DNA of 12,779 nt from the NCBI GenBank assembly GCA_017534365.1, contig JAFWCS010000363.1:1-12779 (forward strand). Direction: 5' to 3'. A program made the position numbers and the translations under genes. Shown here piece after piece: positions 6,468 through 12,779 of the stretch. This DNA is from Clostridia bacterium. GTDB lineage: Bacteria; Bacillota; Clostridia; Oscillospirales; Acutalibacteraceae. Under the pieces are notes generated by a model. That model was not told where the DNA came from, did not search any database, and saw only the letters and a program-made list of their open reading frames with translations. Position 1 is the first letter of the stretch. The number at the start of each line of letters is the position of its first letter.

Positions 6468-7271
6468 ATGGCTGTTTCACAGGAAGACTTATATTCCAAT
6501 AAAATATTTCTGAACGCCGCGCTGCCTCTCGTGAAAGTGCTTGCGACAGAAGTGCCGGAGCTGAAAAAGAAATTCGAGCATGCGCACGCCGTGATTCAGG
6601 TCAGCGCACTCTATCCCGACAGCCCCGAGGGCAAGGTCGGCATGCATTTCGTCGTCAACAGCGGCGAATGGCTCGTGCACACCTGCCTTGCCGAGGATCC
6701 GCATATCGAGCTGCAGTTCAAGAGCATTGAGAAGCTCAACGCCTTCTTCAAGGGCAAGATCACGCTCGACGCGATCCCCAAGATCCACGGCGTCAAGAAG
6801 GCGGCCACGCTCGCAGCCTTTGTGATGACGCTGCTGAAGATGGCAAACGTGCTCGGCGCGACGGAAGCCCCCGAAAAGGAAGAGGATCAGCAGCTGCTGG
6901 TCAAGTGCATGTTCTATCTGCTCACGAGCGACATCAGCCAGCTCAACAAGATGGGGCATCCGGAGATCCACGAATGGGCGCTCAAATCTCCCGACCGCGT
7001 CTATGCGCTGGCGGTCAACGACCACCCCGAGGTTTCGGCGTATATCCGCGTCAAGGCGGGCAAGACCCGCGCCGGCCGCGGCGAATACAAGCGCGCCATG
7101 CCGTTCTTCACCCTGCGCTTTGATTCCTTCAAGAGCGCGCTGGGCATCCTGCTCGGCACGGACGATATGCTCGCCTCCGCCAAGAGCGGCAAGCTGATCA
7201 TGGACGGCGCGCCGGAATTCGGCGGCCAGATCGGCGCCTTCATGCTCATGGTCGGCGACCTCGCGAAATAA
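6468..7271 (+). CDS. SCP2-like tandem-domain protein, last gene of the operon
   Basis: 267 aa; ATG 6468 has AAAGGAG near 6453-6459 and follows the transketolase B stop by 20 nt. There is no signal peptide. It parallels the first gene of the operon: an N-terminal helix, strands near 56-84, FKSIEKLNAFFKGKITLDAI (84-103; compare FSSPEKFNGLIDGTVTPI in the first gene), a central helical hairpin, CMFYLLTSDISQL (147-159; compare LMLYTIGVAIAQI), and a second half ending FDSFKSALGILLG...GKLIMDGAPEFGGQI (218-255). This matches the SCP2 pattern of a small-residue-rich amphipathic helix, a beta strand and a final helix. I infer a lipid- or hydrophobic-ligand-binding role and an ancient duplication with the first gene. 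The two proteins could work as a pair, handing substrate to the enzymes between them. Sequence identity between the two is low, so this remains a pattern-based call. Confidence 0.5.
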   Translation: MAVSQEDLYSNKIFLNAALPLVKVLATEVPELKKKFEHAHAVIQVSALYPDSPEGKVGMHFVVNSGEWLVHTCLAEDPHIELQFKSIEKLNAFFKGKITLDAIPKIHGVKKAATLAAFVMTLLKMANVLGATEAPEKEEDQQLLVKCMFYLLTSDISQLNKMGHPEIHEWALKSPDRVYALAVNDHPEVSAYIRVKAGKTRAGRGEYKRAMPFFTLRFDSFKSALGILLGTDDMLASAKSGKLIMDGAPEFGGQIGAFMLMVGDLAK

Positions 7272-7294
7272 GCGTTACAACCTGACATTGCAAC

Positions 7295-7330
7295 AGCGCC
7301 GTGCTCATCCGAGCACGGCGCTTGTTTTTT
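7295..7330 (+). terminator. Intrinsic terminator of the five-gene plus-strand operon
   Basis: AGCGCCGTGCTC (7295-7306) pairs perfectly with GAGCACGGCGCT (7311-7322) around an ATCC loop, followed by TTG and six T. It begins 24 nt after the stop at 7271. The minus-strand operon ends on the other side at 7346. The opposite strand has no U-tract, so termination in that direction would be weaker. I see no separate terminator for the minus-strand operon. Confidence 0.92.
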
Positions 7331-7345
7331 CGTCTGTTTCAGTTC

Positions 7346-9028
7346 TTATTTTATTTTCCGACGCTTGATCAGCAGGATCGTGATCGCGGCCACGAGCGCC
7401 AGAATCACGGCGGCGGAAGCGCAGCCAATCACAATCGTGCGCGGGGAGGCTTTGACCGCCTTGCTGTCCGCCGCCGCTGCTGCGTCCGCAGCCGGCACCG
7501 TCGTTTCTTCCGCGGTCTGTGCGGTCGTCGTCTGCGCAGTGGTTTCTTCCGCCTCGAGCGCCGCCTTCACATCCGGGGGCAGCAGGATTTCGCGGTCAAG
7601 CTCATCATAGTTCAGATCTTTGTCAAGACTCTCCAGAGACTCTTCCTCATTGCCCTGCACGCGGATCCAGCCGAAATGATTATCATAAACGCCGTAGTAC
7701 CATGTCACATTCCCTTCGTCGCCGTAATCGACGAAGGTTTCGCTCCAACTGAATTCCGTCCGGATCGTCGCGCCGGTCGGGATCAGCGCAAGCTGCTCGG
7801 CATCCGTGCGCGGCTGCGCATAGAGGATCATGCCGTCACTCGCCACAACCTTTTTCTTCGATACATACCAGAAAGCACTGAGCTCCTCCTTGCTGCGTTC
7901 CCCTTCATAGCCTCTGACCCAGACCTGCTTGCCGCCGCGGCTCACACGATACCAGGTCCAGCAGTCTTCTTCGCCGATCGGCTCCCAGTTGTCGTCATAC
8001 TCCGTGAAATCCACCATGCCGGCATAGTCGTAGCGCAGGACCTCATAAGCAGGGATCGTTTCGCCGGTCCTGGAGTTCACGTCGCCGATGCTGCCGTAGA
8101 TCGGCACGCCCTTCGGCGCGGTGACCATCAGATAGCCCTCCGATTTCCGGATCACCTGCTCCGTGCCGGGGCCGTTGAAGCCGTCCTGCACCAGCATCCA
8201 GCCAGTCTTCCCCTGATAGGTGACATTGCCGAAATCCCGCTTGGCGCCGCGATAAACGATGTCATAGGTCACGAAGGCGCCTGCCGGCACCTCGGCGATC
8301 GGCTTGGGCCGCTCGTCCTCTTCGCCCCAACCGCTTTCATAGGCGTCTTTGATCGAAGCATAGAGCTTTACGGGCTCCACCACCAGGCTTTCACCCGATT
8401 CGCGGTAGGCAAAATTGTAGGCGTTGCCGTACTGCGGCGATTTCACCCAGCCGCTCGTTCCGTTATATGTGGTATAAGACCAGCCGGAGGTCCAGGACGC
8501 ATCGCTGTATCCGTCCGTATTGCCGTATTCACAAATGATATCCGCACCGTAGGGAATCACCGTGGAAAGACGCTCGAACAAGGTATCCGGGCCGCTGTAC
8601 ATCGGCACGCCGTCCGGATTGATGACGACAAGCTTGTCGGGCTTGCTGAATTTCCACGCTTCCTTCGGCGTGACGGCGACCGCGTTGAAGGACACGTCGC
8701 CGCCCCGGACATACCCGTCCTCGCCCAGGTAAGTCGTCGAATACAGCGCGTCCTTCCCCGTCTCTTCCTCTCCGTCATCATTATAATTGTAATAGGTGCC
8801 CCGCAGGGTCAGCTTCGTGCCGTTTGGAATCGTTGCGGACGGCATCGGTTCATATCTGTCTGTCTCAGGGTTGCGCTGCGAGGTGTAGAAGGTGATGCCG
8901 TTCTCGTTGTTGACATAGGCTTCCAGCTCCGAAAAAGAGGGACTGTCCATATCGGCAAACGCGGTCACGGCGCAGCCCAGACAAAGCAGGATGGCCAGCG
9001 CGAGCGCGGCAAGTCGTTTCATATTCAT
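7346..9028 (-). CDS. Membrane-anchored extracellular protein with SH3-like repeats (paralogue 2)
   Basis: 560 aa; ATG 9028 overlaps the stop of the preceding gene as ATGA, with GGAGGAG just upstream inside that gene. A signal peptide (MNMKRL, Leu/Ala core, TAFA; cleavage after about residue 25) precedes a long ectodomain. I count about five SH3b-like units, each with a short VPMYSGPD- or VPIYGS-type strand and a closing GWV or GWM strand: about 30-115, 128-205, 215-285, 300-378 and 388-465. A Thr/Ala/Glu-rich linker (about 492-528) leads to one membrane helix (about 530-554) and a KRRK tail, so the protein should be a single-pass type I surface protein. Bacterial SH3b repeats commonly bind peptidoglycan or other wall polymers. 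No catalytic domain or LPXTG motif is seen. The eleven residues NVTYQGKTGWM also occur in the neighbouring paralogue, so the two genes arose by duplication. Ligand and role are unknown. Confidence 0.75.
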   Translation of the reverse strand: MNMKRLAALALAILLCLGCAVTAFADMDSPSFSELEAYVNNENGITFYTSQRNPETDRYEPMPSATIPNGTKLTLRGTYYNYNDDGEEETGKDALYSTTYLGEDGYVRGGDVSFNAVAVTPKEAWKFSKPDKLVVINPDGVPMYSGPDTLFERLSTVIPYGADIICEYGNTDGYSDASWTSGWSYTTYNGTSGWVKSPQYGNAYNFAYRESGESLVVEPVKLYASIKDAYESGWGEEDERPKPIAEVPAGAFVTYDIVYRGAKRDFGNVTYQGKTGWMLVQDGFNGPGTEQVIRKSEGYLMVTAPKGVPIYGSIGDVNSRTGETIPAYEVLRYDYAGMVDFTEYDDNWEPIGEEDCWTWYRVSRGGKQVWVRGYEGERSKEELSAFWYVSKKKVVASDGMILYAQPRTDAEQLALIPTGATIRTEFSWSETFVDYGDEGNVTWYYGVYDNHFGWIRVQGNEEESLESLDKDLNYDELDREILLPPDVKAALEAEETTAQTTTAQTAEETTVPAADAAAAADSKAVKASPRTIVIGCASAAVILALVAAITILLIKRRKIK

Positions 9029-10638
9029 TGCTGCTCCTCCTTCTCCGCCGGTTCCGCGGCGGGTTGTTTGCGTTTTTTGACCAGCGCGACACTGACGCCT
9101 GTCACGAGCGCCAGGATCACGGCGGCGGCAACGCAGCCGAGGATGATCGTGCGCGGCGGGGCTTTGACGGCCACGCCGTCGCCGTCCGCTTTCTGCGCCG
9201 CGGTCGTCGCGTCGCCTGCGGGCGTGGTCGCTGCGGGCGTGGTCCGATCCGCGGCTTCATTCTCCGCGGGGTTCTCCAGGAAGGACGCGAGAGAATAGAT
9301 ATAGTCGTCGTTGAGCTCGAGCACTTCGTCGTAGTCATAGTAGGTCCAGCCGCGCTGATCGCCACAAACGACGTAATGCCAGTCGCGTTCCTTCTCGGGA
9401 AGATCCGGCGCTTCGTTCTCGGTAATGTAATAATCGAACAGCTCGATCAGCTGCTCCTCACCGAGGATCTTGCCGATCCGCTCCGAAGAAGAATCCGGCT
9501 TGGCAAACAGCAGCAGATTGGAGGTTTCCGCAACGCTGCACGTTCTTCCCGCGTGGAAGACCACTGTCTCCGGATCGGTCTCCGAATTGAACCGCGCCCA
9601 GTACTGCGCGCCGTCCACTGTAACCCGGTACCAGGTGTCGTAGGGCGCATTATAAAACTCGCTGTCGCCCGGCTTGACCCCCTCGACGCTGCTCTTTCGC
9701 ACCTCCAGATCATACGGCAGGATCTGATAGACTTCGGTCATTTTGCCGGCCGGCGCGTCGACGGAGGTCTCTTTGTAGAGCGGTTTTGCTTCTGTCGTCA
9801 TCAGGTAGCCGTCAACCGGCGCTTCCACGTTGTACCAAAGCGGCATCCAGCCCGTTTTTCCCTGATAGGTCACGTTGGCGTAGCTGCCGTAATACAGCTC
9901 AAACGTCAGCGCCTCGCCGGCGGGGACCGATGTCAGGGGCGCCTTCTCCTCCTCCGCCATGGCGTCGAGGATCGTTGCGTAGATCGGCGCCTCCCCGGTC
10001 GTCTTCGCCGTGCCGAGCGGCGTTTGCGAGGATTCCCTGTATTTTACAGACTGTGCGAACGCAGGCTCCTCGTCGCGGTCGCTGCCGGTCTGCACCCAGC
10101 CGCGGGCGTCGGGCGTGTAATCCCAGATGGAATAGCCGTCGTCGGGCGAAAGATCGTCGGCGTGCGTAACGGTGATCTCCTTGCCTTTGGGCAGGGTCTT
10201 CACGACGTCATAGGATTTGCCGGGGCCCTTGTGCACCTGCACGCCCTCCGGCGCGACCACCACGTAGTGGCGCGGCGATGCATAGGCGTTTTCATCCGCC
10301 GGCGCGACTTCGGTCAGCTCCAGATGTACGTCGCCCTCGCGCACATAGCCGAATTCCTCCTGATATTCGAGCCAATAATACAGCACGCCGTCCTCGTCGA
10401 ATTCACCGGTCAGCGTCAGCTCGGTCCCCTGCGGGATCGTGATCCCCGACGGTTTCAGCTCCCACTCATCCTCTTCTTCGTCGTTCTGATATTGATAAAG
10501 CGGGATGCCGCCTTCCTTTTCGACCGTGCCCGCAAGGTCGGAAAAATGCGGGCCCTCGCCGTCCGCGAAGGCAACGGTCGGGATGCTCAGGCAGAGCAGC
10601 ACGGCCAGCAGCAGGGCAATCAGCTTGTTGTGTTTCAT
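9025..10638 (-). CDS. Membrane-anchored extracellular protein with SH3-like repeats (paralogue 1)
   Basis: 537 aa. The start ATG 10638 is chosen because it gives a proper signal peptide (MKHNKLIALLLAVLLCL, then TVAFA; cleavage after residue 25) and has GGGAGGG about 8 nt upstream. The frame stays open to 10956, but the extension is an Arg-rich out-of-frame reading of the previous gene. The layout equals that of the 560-aa neighbour: about five SH3-like units, including GVQVHKGPGKSYDVV with a closing RGWVQTG, and NVTYQGKTGWMPLW. A Thr/Ala-rich linker (roughly 460-495) then leads to one membrane helix near 497-520 and a KKRK anchor with a Glu-rich tail ending EEQQ. It overlaps both neighbours by 4 nt (ATGA), a sign of translational coupling and fixed stoichiometry. 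It is probably a surface-exposed wall- or ligand-binding protein. No enzyme motif is recognised. Confidence 0.75.
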   Translation of the reverse strand: MKHNKLIALLLAVLLCLSIPTVAFADGEGPHFSDLAGTVEKEGGIPLYQYQNDEEEDEWELKPSGITIPQGTELTLTGEFDEDGVLYYWLEYQEEFGYVREGDVHLELTEVAPADENAYASPRHYVVVAPEGVQVHKGPGKSYDVVKTLPKGKEITVTHADDLSPDDGYSIWDYTPDARGWVQTGSDRDEEPAFAQSVKYRESSQTPLGTAKTTGEAPIYATILDAMAEEEKAPLTSVPAGEALTFELYYGSYANVTYQGKTGWMPLWYNVEAPVDGYLMTTEAKPLYKETSVDAPAGKMTEVYQILPYDLEVRKSSVEGVKPGDSEFYNAPYDTWYRVTVDGAQYWARFNSETDPETVVFHAGRTCSVAETSNLLLFAKPDSSSERIGKILGEEQLIELFDYYITENEAPDLPEKERDWHYVVCGDQRGWTYYDYDEVLELNDDYIYSLASFLENPAENEAADRTTPAATTPAGDATTAAQKADGDGVAVKAPPRTIILGCVAAAVILALVTGVSVALVKKRKQPAAEPAEKEEQQ

Positions 10639-10889
10639 TTGGTATTCCCTCCCAGATTGGTTTTGTCTTCGGATTTTGCAGCCTGCGCTTTTTTCCGGCG
10701 GCTGCGGCGGATCAGAAGAATCACCGCGACTGCCAGGATCACGGCGACAGCGGCGCAGATCACAAAGGTCGCTGTCGGATCGTTCATCAGCTGCCCGGGA
10801 TCCATGGGCGCCGCCGCGTCGGCAAAGGCCGTCACTGCCAGCTGCAGGCTGAGCAGCAGCGCCGCAAGTGCGGCAACCAGACGTTTCAT
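10635..10889 (-). CDS. Small signal-peptide-plus-anchor membrane protein (84 aa), mini-paralogue of the SH3-repeat proteins
   Basis: 84 aa; ATG 10889 has AAGGAGGGA about 7 nt upstream. It contains little more than a signal-peptide-like segment (MKRLVAALAALLLSL, then TAFAD; cleavage near 23), a roughly 15-residue linker, one membrane helix (about 38-61), and a basic tail (RRSRRKK). The signal peptide closely matches that of the 560-aa protein (MKRLAALAL... VTAFAD), and the anchor resembles those of both large paralogues (CAAVAVILAVAVILLIRRSRRKK against CASAAVILALVAAITILLIK). It therefore looks like the large-protein architecture with the ectodomain absent. Its stop overlaps the start of the 537-aa gene as ATGA. 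It could be a degenerate duplicate, but its ribosome binding site and coupled position argue for a working small protein, for example a partner that pairs through the anchor helix. Confidence 0.75.
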   Translation of the reverse strand: MKRLVAALAALLLSLQLAVTAFADAAAPMDPGQLMNDPTATFVICAAVAVILAVAVILLIRRSRRKKAQAAKSEDKTNLGGNTK

Positions 10890-10901
10890 GCGATTCCCTC
10901 C

Positions 10902-11255
10902 TTATTTGAAAATCAGATTGATCGCCAGACCCGCGCCGTAGGACGCCGCGTTGCACAGCAGCGACAGCAGGAACGGATGCGGCCGGCGTTTTTCCAGTGT
11001 TTTATAATAGACGAAGCCCTCGCTGCCGAAAGCGGCCAGCTCCACGGCGATCAGCACCCACAGGCGCGCCCGTGCGCCGTAAAAGAACCCGGTCAGAAAG
11101 GTGCTGACGTTCACAAGCGGGTTGGTCATCACGTTGACCAGCGCCACATACAGCAGATCCCGCCTGCGCAGGCCGAGCAGCGCGGCGAGGCCGGTCTCGA
11201 TCGCCACGGTGAGCAGCAGATTGCGCACCATATAGTACGGCAGAAGATTCAGCAC
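10902..11255 (-). CDS. Small polytopic membrane protein (117 aa), unknown function
   Basis: 117 aa. The first codon is GTG at 11255 (VLNLLPYY, with the initiator read as Met), with GGAGG at suitable distance upstream; it overlaps the preceding gene by 7 nt. Three or four hydrophobic stretches are visible: about 10-30, 33-58 (LLYVALVNVMTNPLVNVSTF), 63-82 and 95-116. Charged clusters LRRRD and EKRRPHP fall in probable cytoplasmic loops. I do not recognise a family. The motif NVMTNPLVN in a membrane segment is distinctive. It is followed after 12 nt by the 84-aa anchor protein and clearly belongs to the same transcription unit as the MFS permease and SH3-like proteins. Confidence 0.75.
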   Translation of the reverse strand: MLNLLPYYMVRNLLLTVAIETGLAALLGLRRRDLLYVALVNVMTNPLVNVSTFLTGFFYGARARLWVLIAVELAAFGSEGFVYYKTLEKRRPHPFLLSLLCNAASYGAGLAINLIFK

Positions 11256-11443
11256 GGCGCATCCTCCGCCGCCGGGGCAGTTTCCTCCTGCGGTGCTGCG
11301 GATTGCCGCTGTTTTTTCAGCTCCAGCGCGACCAGCACGGCGGTGACGGCGATGATCAGGAGCACCACGGCCGTCAGGATCAGCAGGGGCGTGCGCACGT
11401 GCGCCGCAAGCGCCGCGTCAAATAACCAGCGAAAATCAGACAT
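11249..11443 (-). CDS. Very small single-pass membrane protein (64 aa)
   Basis: 64 aa from ATG 11443 (MSDFRWLFDA); an earlier in-frame ATG at 11455 would give 68 aa, but the AAAGG just upstream would then touch the start codon, whereas it is 12 nt from 11443. One strong membrane helix (LLILTAVVLLIIAVTAVLVA, about 24-43) is followed by LKKQRQ and an Ala/Pro/Glu-rich tail ending in Cys. The topology resembles the anchors of the large SH3-like proteins, but there is no cleavable signal peptide. It overlaps the MFS stop by 8 nt and the start of the 117-aa gene by 7 nt. Overlap on both sides and a sensible helix-plus-basic-flank layout support a real gene. Function is unknown; a regulatory or assembly subunit of the membrane module is one possibility. 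Confidence 0.65.
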   Translation of the reverse strand: MSDFRWLFDAALAAHVRTPLLILTAVVLLIIAVTAVLVALELKKQRQSAAPQEETAPAAEDAPC

Positions 11444-12506
11444 TCCGTTTTTCATCCTTTCTGATGATGATCGCCATGCCGATCAGGCAGAGCAGCGTGA
11501 ACGCAGCAATGATAATGCCGTTCGACCGTACAGTGGTGAATTTGAAAAAGAAGATCGGCGCCGTGCCGAGGAACAAACCGATCGTCGTCAGCCCGAAGGC
11601 CAGACCCGGCGTCTCCGGCAGCACAGAAACGAGCAGCGCGAGCGTGATCGACATCGTCATGCTGAAGAACATCACGCCGATCAGCGAGATCAGCATCCGC
11701 TCATCCCCCAGCAGCAGGAACGGCAGCGCCGCAGCGGCACTGAACAGCGCGATCCGCTTGACGCCGAACCGGTCGGCCAGCACGCCGCCGGCCGCCTTGC
11801 CCACACCCATGGCCACATAGAGCAGCACCGTCTGCAGCACGGTCTTTTTCCACGAGGTCGGAATGCCGTAGCCCATGTAGCCGCGCACGATCACGATCAG
11901 CACCGCAGCCAGGATCACGACGACGGCAGGCACCTTCTCGGATGCGTAATGAAACGCCGCGCAGGGCCGCGCCGTTTTGTCTGCCGCACGCCGGTCATAC
12001 TCGGCGAGCAGCACGAACGGGATCACCGTCAGCGCAAAGATCGCCATCACCCAGATCGGCAAACCCGTTTTTGCCAGCAGCCGTCCTGTAATGACGCCGA
12101 ACGAGCCGCCGGAAACAAAAATCGCACTCGGCGAGAGCCGCCCCGCCGCGCTGCGCAGCGTCACCTCGGCGCCGCTGACATGGGTGCAGGCGTTTCCGAT
12201 GCACAGCACGATCAGCGCGATGAGCGCCGCAGGTTTGCCGGACAGCAGGAAAAGCAGAGACGCCGCGGACAGCAGCACCAGACCGATCACGCCGAAATTG
12301 CAGCGCGGATGCCGGTCGCTCCATGCGCCGATCAGCGACTGCGGCACAAACGCCAGCGCATCATAAATCAGCGGCATGATCCAGAGCCATGCGCTGTCCC
12401 CCGCCAAACGGCCGAGCGCAAAAAAGCAGACGACCTCGGTGACGAAGTGGACGTAAAAATACAGCCAGCCCGGCGCAAGCCCGGCTGCGGATTTGGAACG
12501 TTCCAT
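11436..12506 (-). CDS. MFS-type permease
   Basis: 356 aa from ATG 12506, with GGGGGGA about 7 nt upstream. The frame is open to 12566, but that extension (MIGMPKYNEGG...) overlaps the promoter and is rejected. About 11-12 hydrophobic helices span the protein. Loop 2-3 carries the MFS signature (GAWSDRHPR, about 60-68), and the pseudo-repeat in the second half is GGVLADRFGVKR (about 240-252). A Gly-rich segment (VSGGSFGVITGR) lies near 132-143, and a longer loop with charged residues separates the halves near 168-195. The protein is slightly shorter than the usual 390-420 aa but looks complete. MFS proteins move small solutes by proton-coupled or facilitated transport; the substrate cannot be read from the sequence. 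It is the first gene of the six-gene minus-strand operon. That its neighbours are surface-binding proteins suggests uptake or export linked to the envelope. Confidence 0.82.
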   Translation of the reverse strand: MERSKSAAGLAPGWLYFYVHFVTEVVCFFALGRLAGDSAWLWIMPLIYDALAFVPQSLIGAWSDRHPRCNFGVIGLVLLSAASLLFLLSGKPAALIALIVLCIGNACTHVSGAEVTLRSAAGRLSPSAIFVSGGSFGVITGRLLAKTGLPIWVMAIFALTVIPFVLLAEYDRRAADKTARPCAAFHYASEKVPAVVVILAAVLIVIVRGYMGYGIPTSWKKTVLQTVLLYVAMGVGKAAGGVLADRFGVKRIALFSAAAALPFLLLGDERMLISLIGVMFFSMTMSITLALLVSVLPETPGLAFGLTTIGLFLGTAPIFFFKFTTVRSNGIIIAAFTLLCLIGMAIIIRKDEKRNV

Positions 12507-12542
12507 CAAAGATCCCCCCTTTGTTCTTTTCGTTCCACCCTC

Positions 12543-12571
12543 ATTATATTTCGGCATTCCAATCATGTCAA
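12543..12571 (-). promoter_or_regulatory. Consensus sigma-A promoter of the MFS / SH3-repeat operon (proximal)
   Basis: On the minus strand a perfect TTGACA (12566-12571) and a perfect TATAAT (12543-12548) are separated by exactly 17 bp. The predicted start near 12536 gives a leader of about 30 nt to the ATG at 12506. Such a consensus promoter predicts high expression unless repressed. A second TTGACA-like element (TGTCAATTAA, 12615-12624) and the partial palindrome GAATGACAATTC (12591-12602) lie just upstream and could be regulator sites. Confidence 0.85.
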
Positions 12572-12631
12572 ATTACAAATGATAAAGAAAGAATGACAAT
12601 TCGGAAACAAAAAATGTCAATTAACAACACG

Positions 12632-12680
12632 ATTCGCAGACCGTGATTTCCGGTTCCATTTTACCATTTTTCCTGCGAAT
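12632..12680. repeat. Inverted repeat straddling the distal promoter start site
   Basis: ATTCGCAG (12632-12639) and CTGCGAAT (12673-12680) are perfect inverted 8-mers 33 bp apart. One arm lies in the -35/-10 spacer of the distal promoter, and the other just after its predicted start. This placement suits an operator pair. Centre-to-centre distance is 41 bp, close to four helical turns. It could still be chance. Confidence 0.35.
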
Positions 12681-12686
12681 GCGCAA
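12658..12686 (-). promoter_or_regulatory. Second candidate promoter of the MFS / SH3-repeat operon (distal, extended -10)
   Basis: On the minus strand TTGCGC (12681-12686) and TAAAAT (12658-12663) are 17 bp apart. The -10 box is preceded by TGG, an extended -10 (TGn) element. Transcription would start near 12651 and run through the proximal promoter. It is weaker in consensus than the proximal promoter. Confidence 0.45.
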
Positions 12687-12718
12687 CCGTTTTTGTCTTT
12701 CTTATTTTAAAATACAGC

Positions 12719-12751
12719 AAAAAACGGGCCTGCATTCTCATGCAGACCCGT
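12719..12751 (-). terminator. Intrinsic terminator of a minus-strand gene beyond the right edge
   Basis: On the minus strand ACGGGTCTGCAT (12751-12740) pairs over 12 positions, one of them G-U, with ATGCAGGCCCGT (12735-12724) around a GAGA tetraloop, followed by TTTTT. On the plus strand the same position is a C-A mismatch and no gene points that way. It therefore ends a minus-strand gene to the right and isolates the MFS operon from it. Bases 12752-12779 show no usable coding evidence. Confidence 0.8.
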
Positions 12752-12779
12752 TCGTCGCTTTTTTGCTTTTGATCAGTCG

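Noticed and set aside
3124..6480. Long minus-strand open frames (465, 256 and 362 codons) opposite the aminotransferase and transketolase genes
   Set aside because: They lie antisense to enzymes with intact catalytic motifs, and their composition (Val, Ala, Asp, His, Arg runs) is typical of antisense shadows.
10639..10956. N-terminal extension of the 537-aa surface protein
   Set aside because: The extension is an Arg/Ser/Gly-rich out-of-frame reading of the 84-aa gene and would bury the signal peptide.
7301..12596. Very long plus-strand open frames (665, 637 and 539 codons) opposite the minus-strand operon
   Set aside because: They are rich in Arg, His and Gln, lack ribosome binding sites and recognisable domains, and mirror genes with clear signal peptides, membrane helices and coupled starts. 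They result from high-GC codon use on the opposite strand.

Overview
The window looks like chromosomal DNA of a GC-rich (roughly 60% GC) Gram-positive anaerobe of the Clostridia, most likely an uncultured gut Oscillospiraceae-type bacterium. The pointers are strong GGAGG-type ribosome binding sites on nearly every gene, TTGACA/TATAAT-type promoters, Sec signal peptides with KR-rich starts and AFA or VSA cleavage sites, a DUF4474-like secreted protein typical of Clostridia, and tight operons with ATGA overlaps. This placement is inferred from style; no rRNA or other marker gene is present. I see no tRNA, rRNA, CRISPR array, insertion sequence or prophage gene.

Layout. (1) 1-2197, minus strand: the edge-truncated 5' part of an M28-type zinc peptidase with membrane segments, preceded by a secreted DUF4474-like protein. 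(2) 2198-2474: a divergent intergenic region with one good promoter in each direction. (3) 2475-7271, plus strand: a five-gene operon made of an SCP2-like protein, a class III PLP aminotransferase, a transketolase N-subunit, a transketolase C-subunit and a second SCP2-like protein, closed by a near-ideal intrinsic terminator at 7295-7330. (4) 7346-12506, minus strand: a six-gene operon that converges on that terminator. In transcription order it encodes an MFS permease, two small membrane proteins, an 84-aa signal-peptide-plus-anchor protein, and two large paralogous membrane-anchored ectodomain proteins built from SH3-like repeats. (5) 12507-12779: promoter region of this operon (two candidate promoters, an inverted repeat) and, at the right edge, the terminator of a minus-strand gene outside the window. 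No gene-free stretch exceeds 300 bases.

How the genes may work together. The plus-strand operon is the most interesting part. A two-subunit thiamine-diphosphate transketolase and an aminotransferase are bracketed by two related proteins that resemble tandem SCP2 (sterol carrier, lipid-binding) domains. The transketolase C-subunit keeps the catalytic Glu and the THH motif, but has Ala where ordinary transketolases have the Asp that recognises the alpha-hydroxyl of sugar aldehydes. The known precedent of gut clostridial DesAB, a split transketolase that cleaves the steroid side chain, makes a hydrophobic ketol or aldehyde substrate a reasonable but unproven hypothesis. The minus-strand operon looks like an envelope module: surface-exposed SH3-like proteins held by C-terminal anchors and co-expressed with a transporter. 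Its function is unknown.
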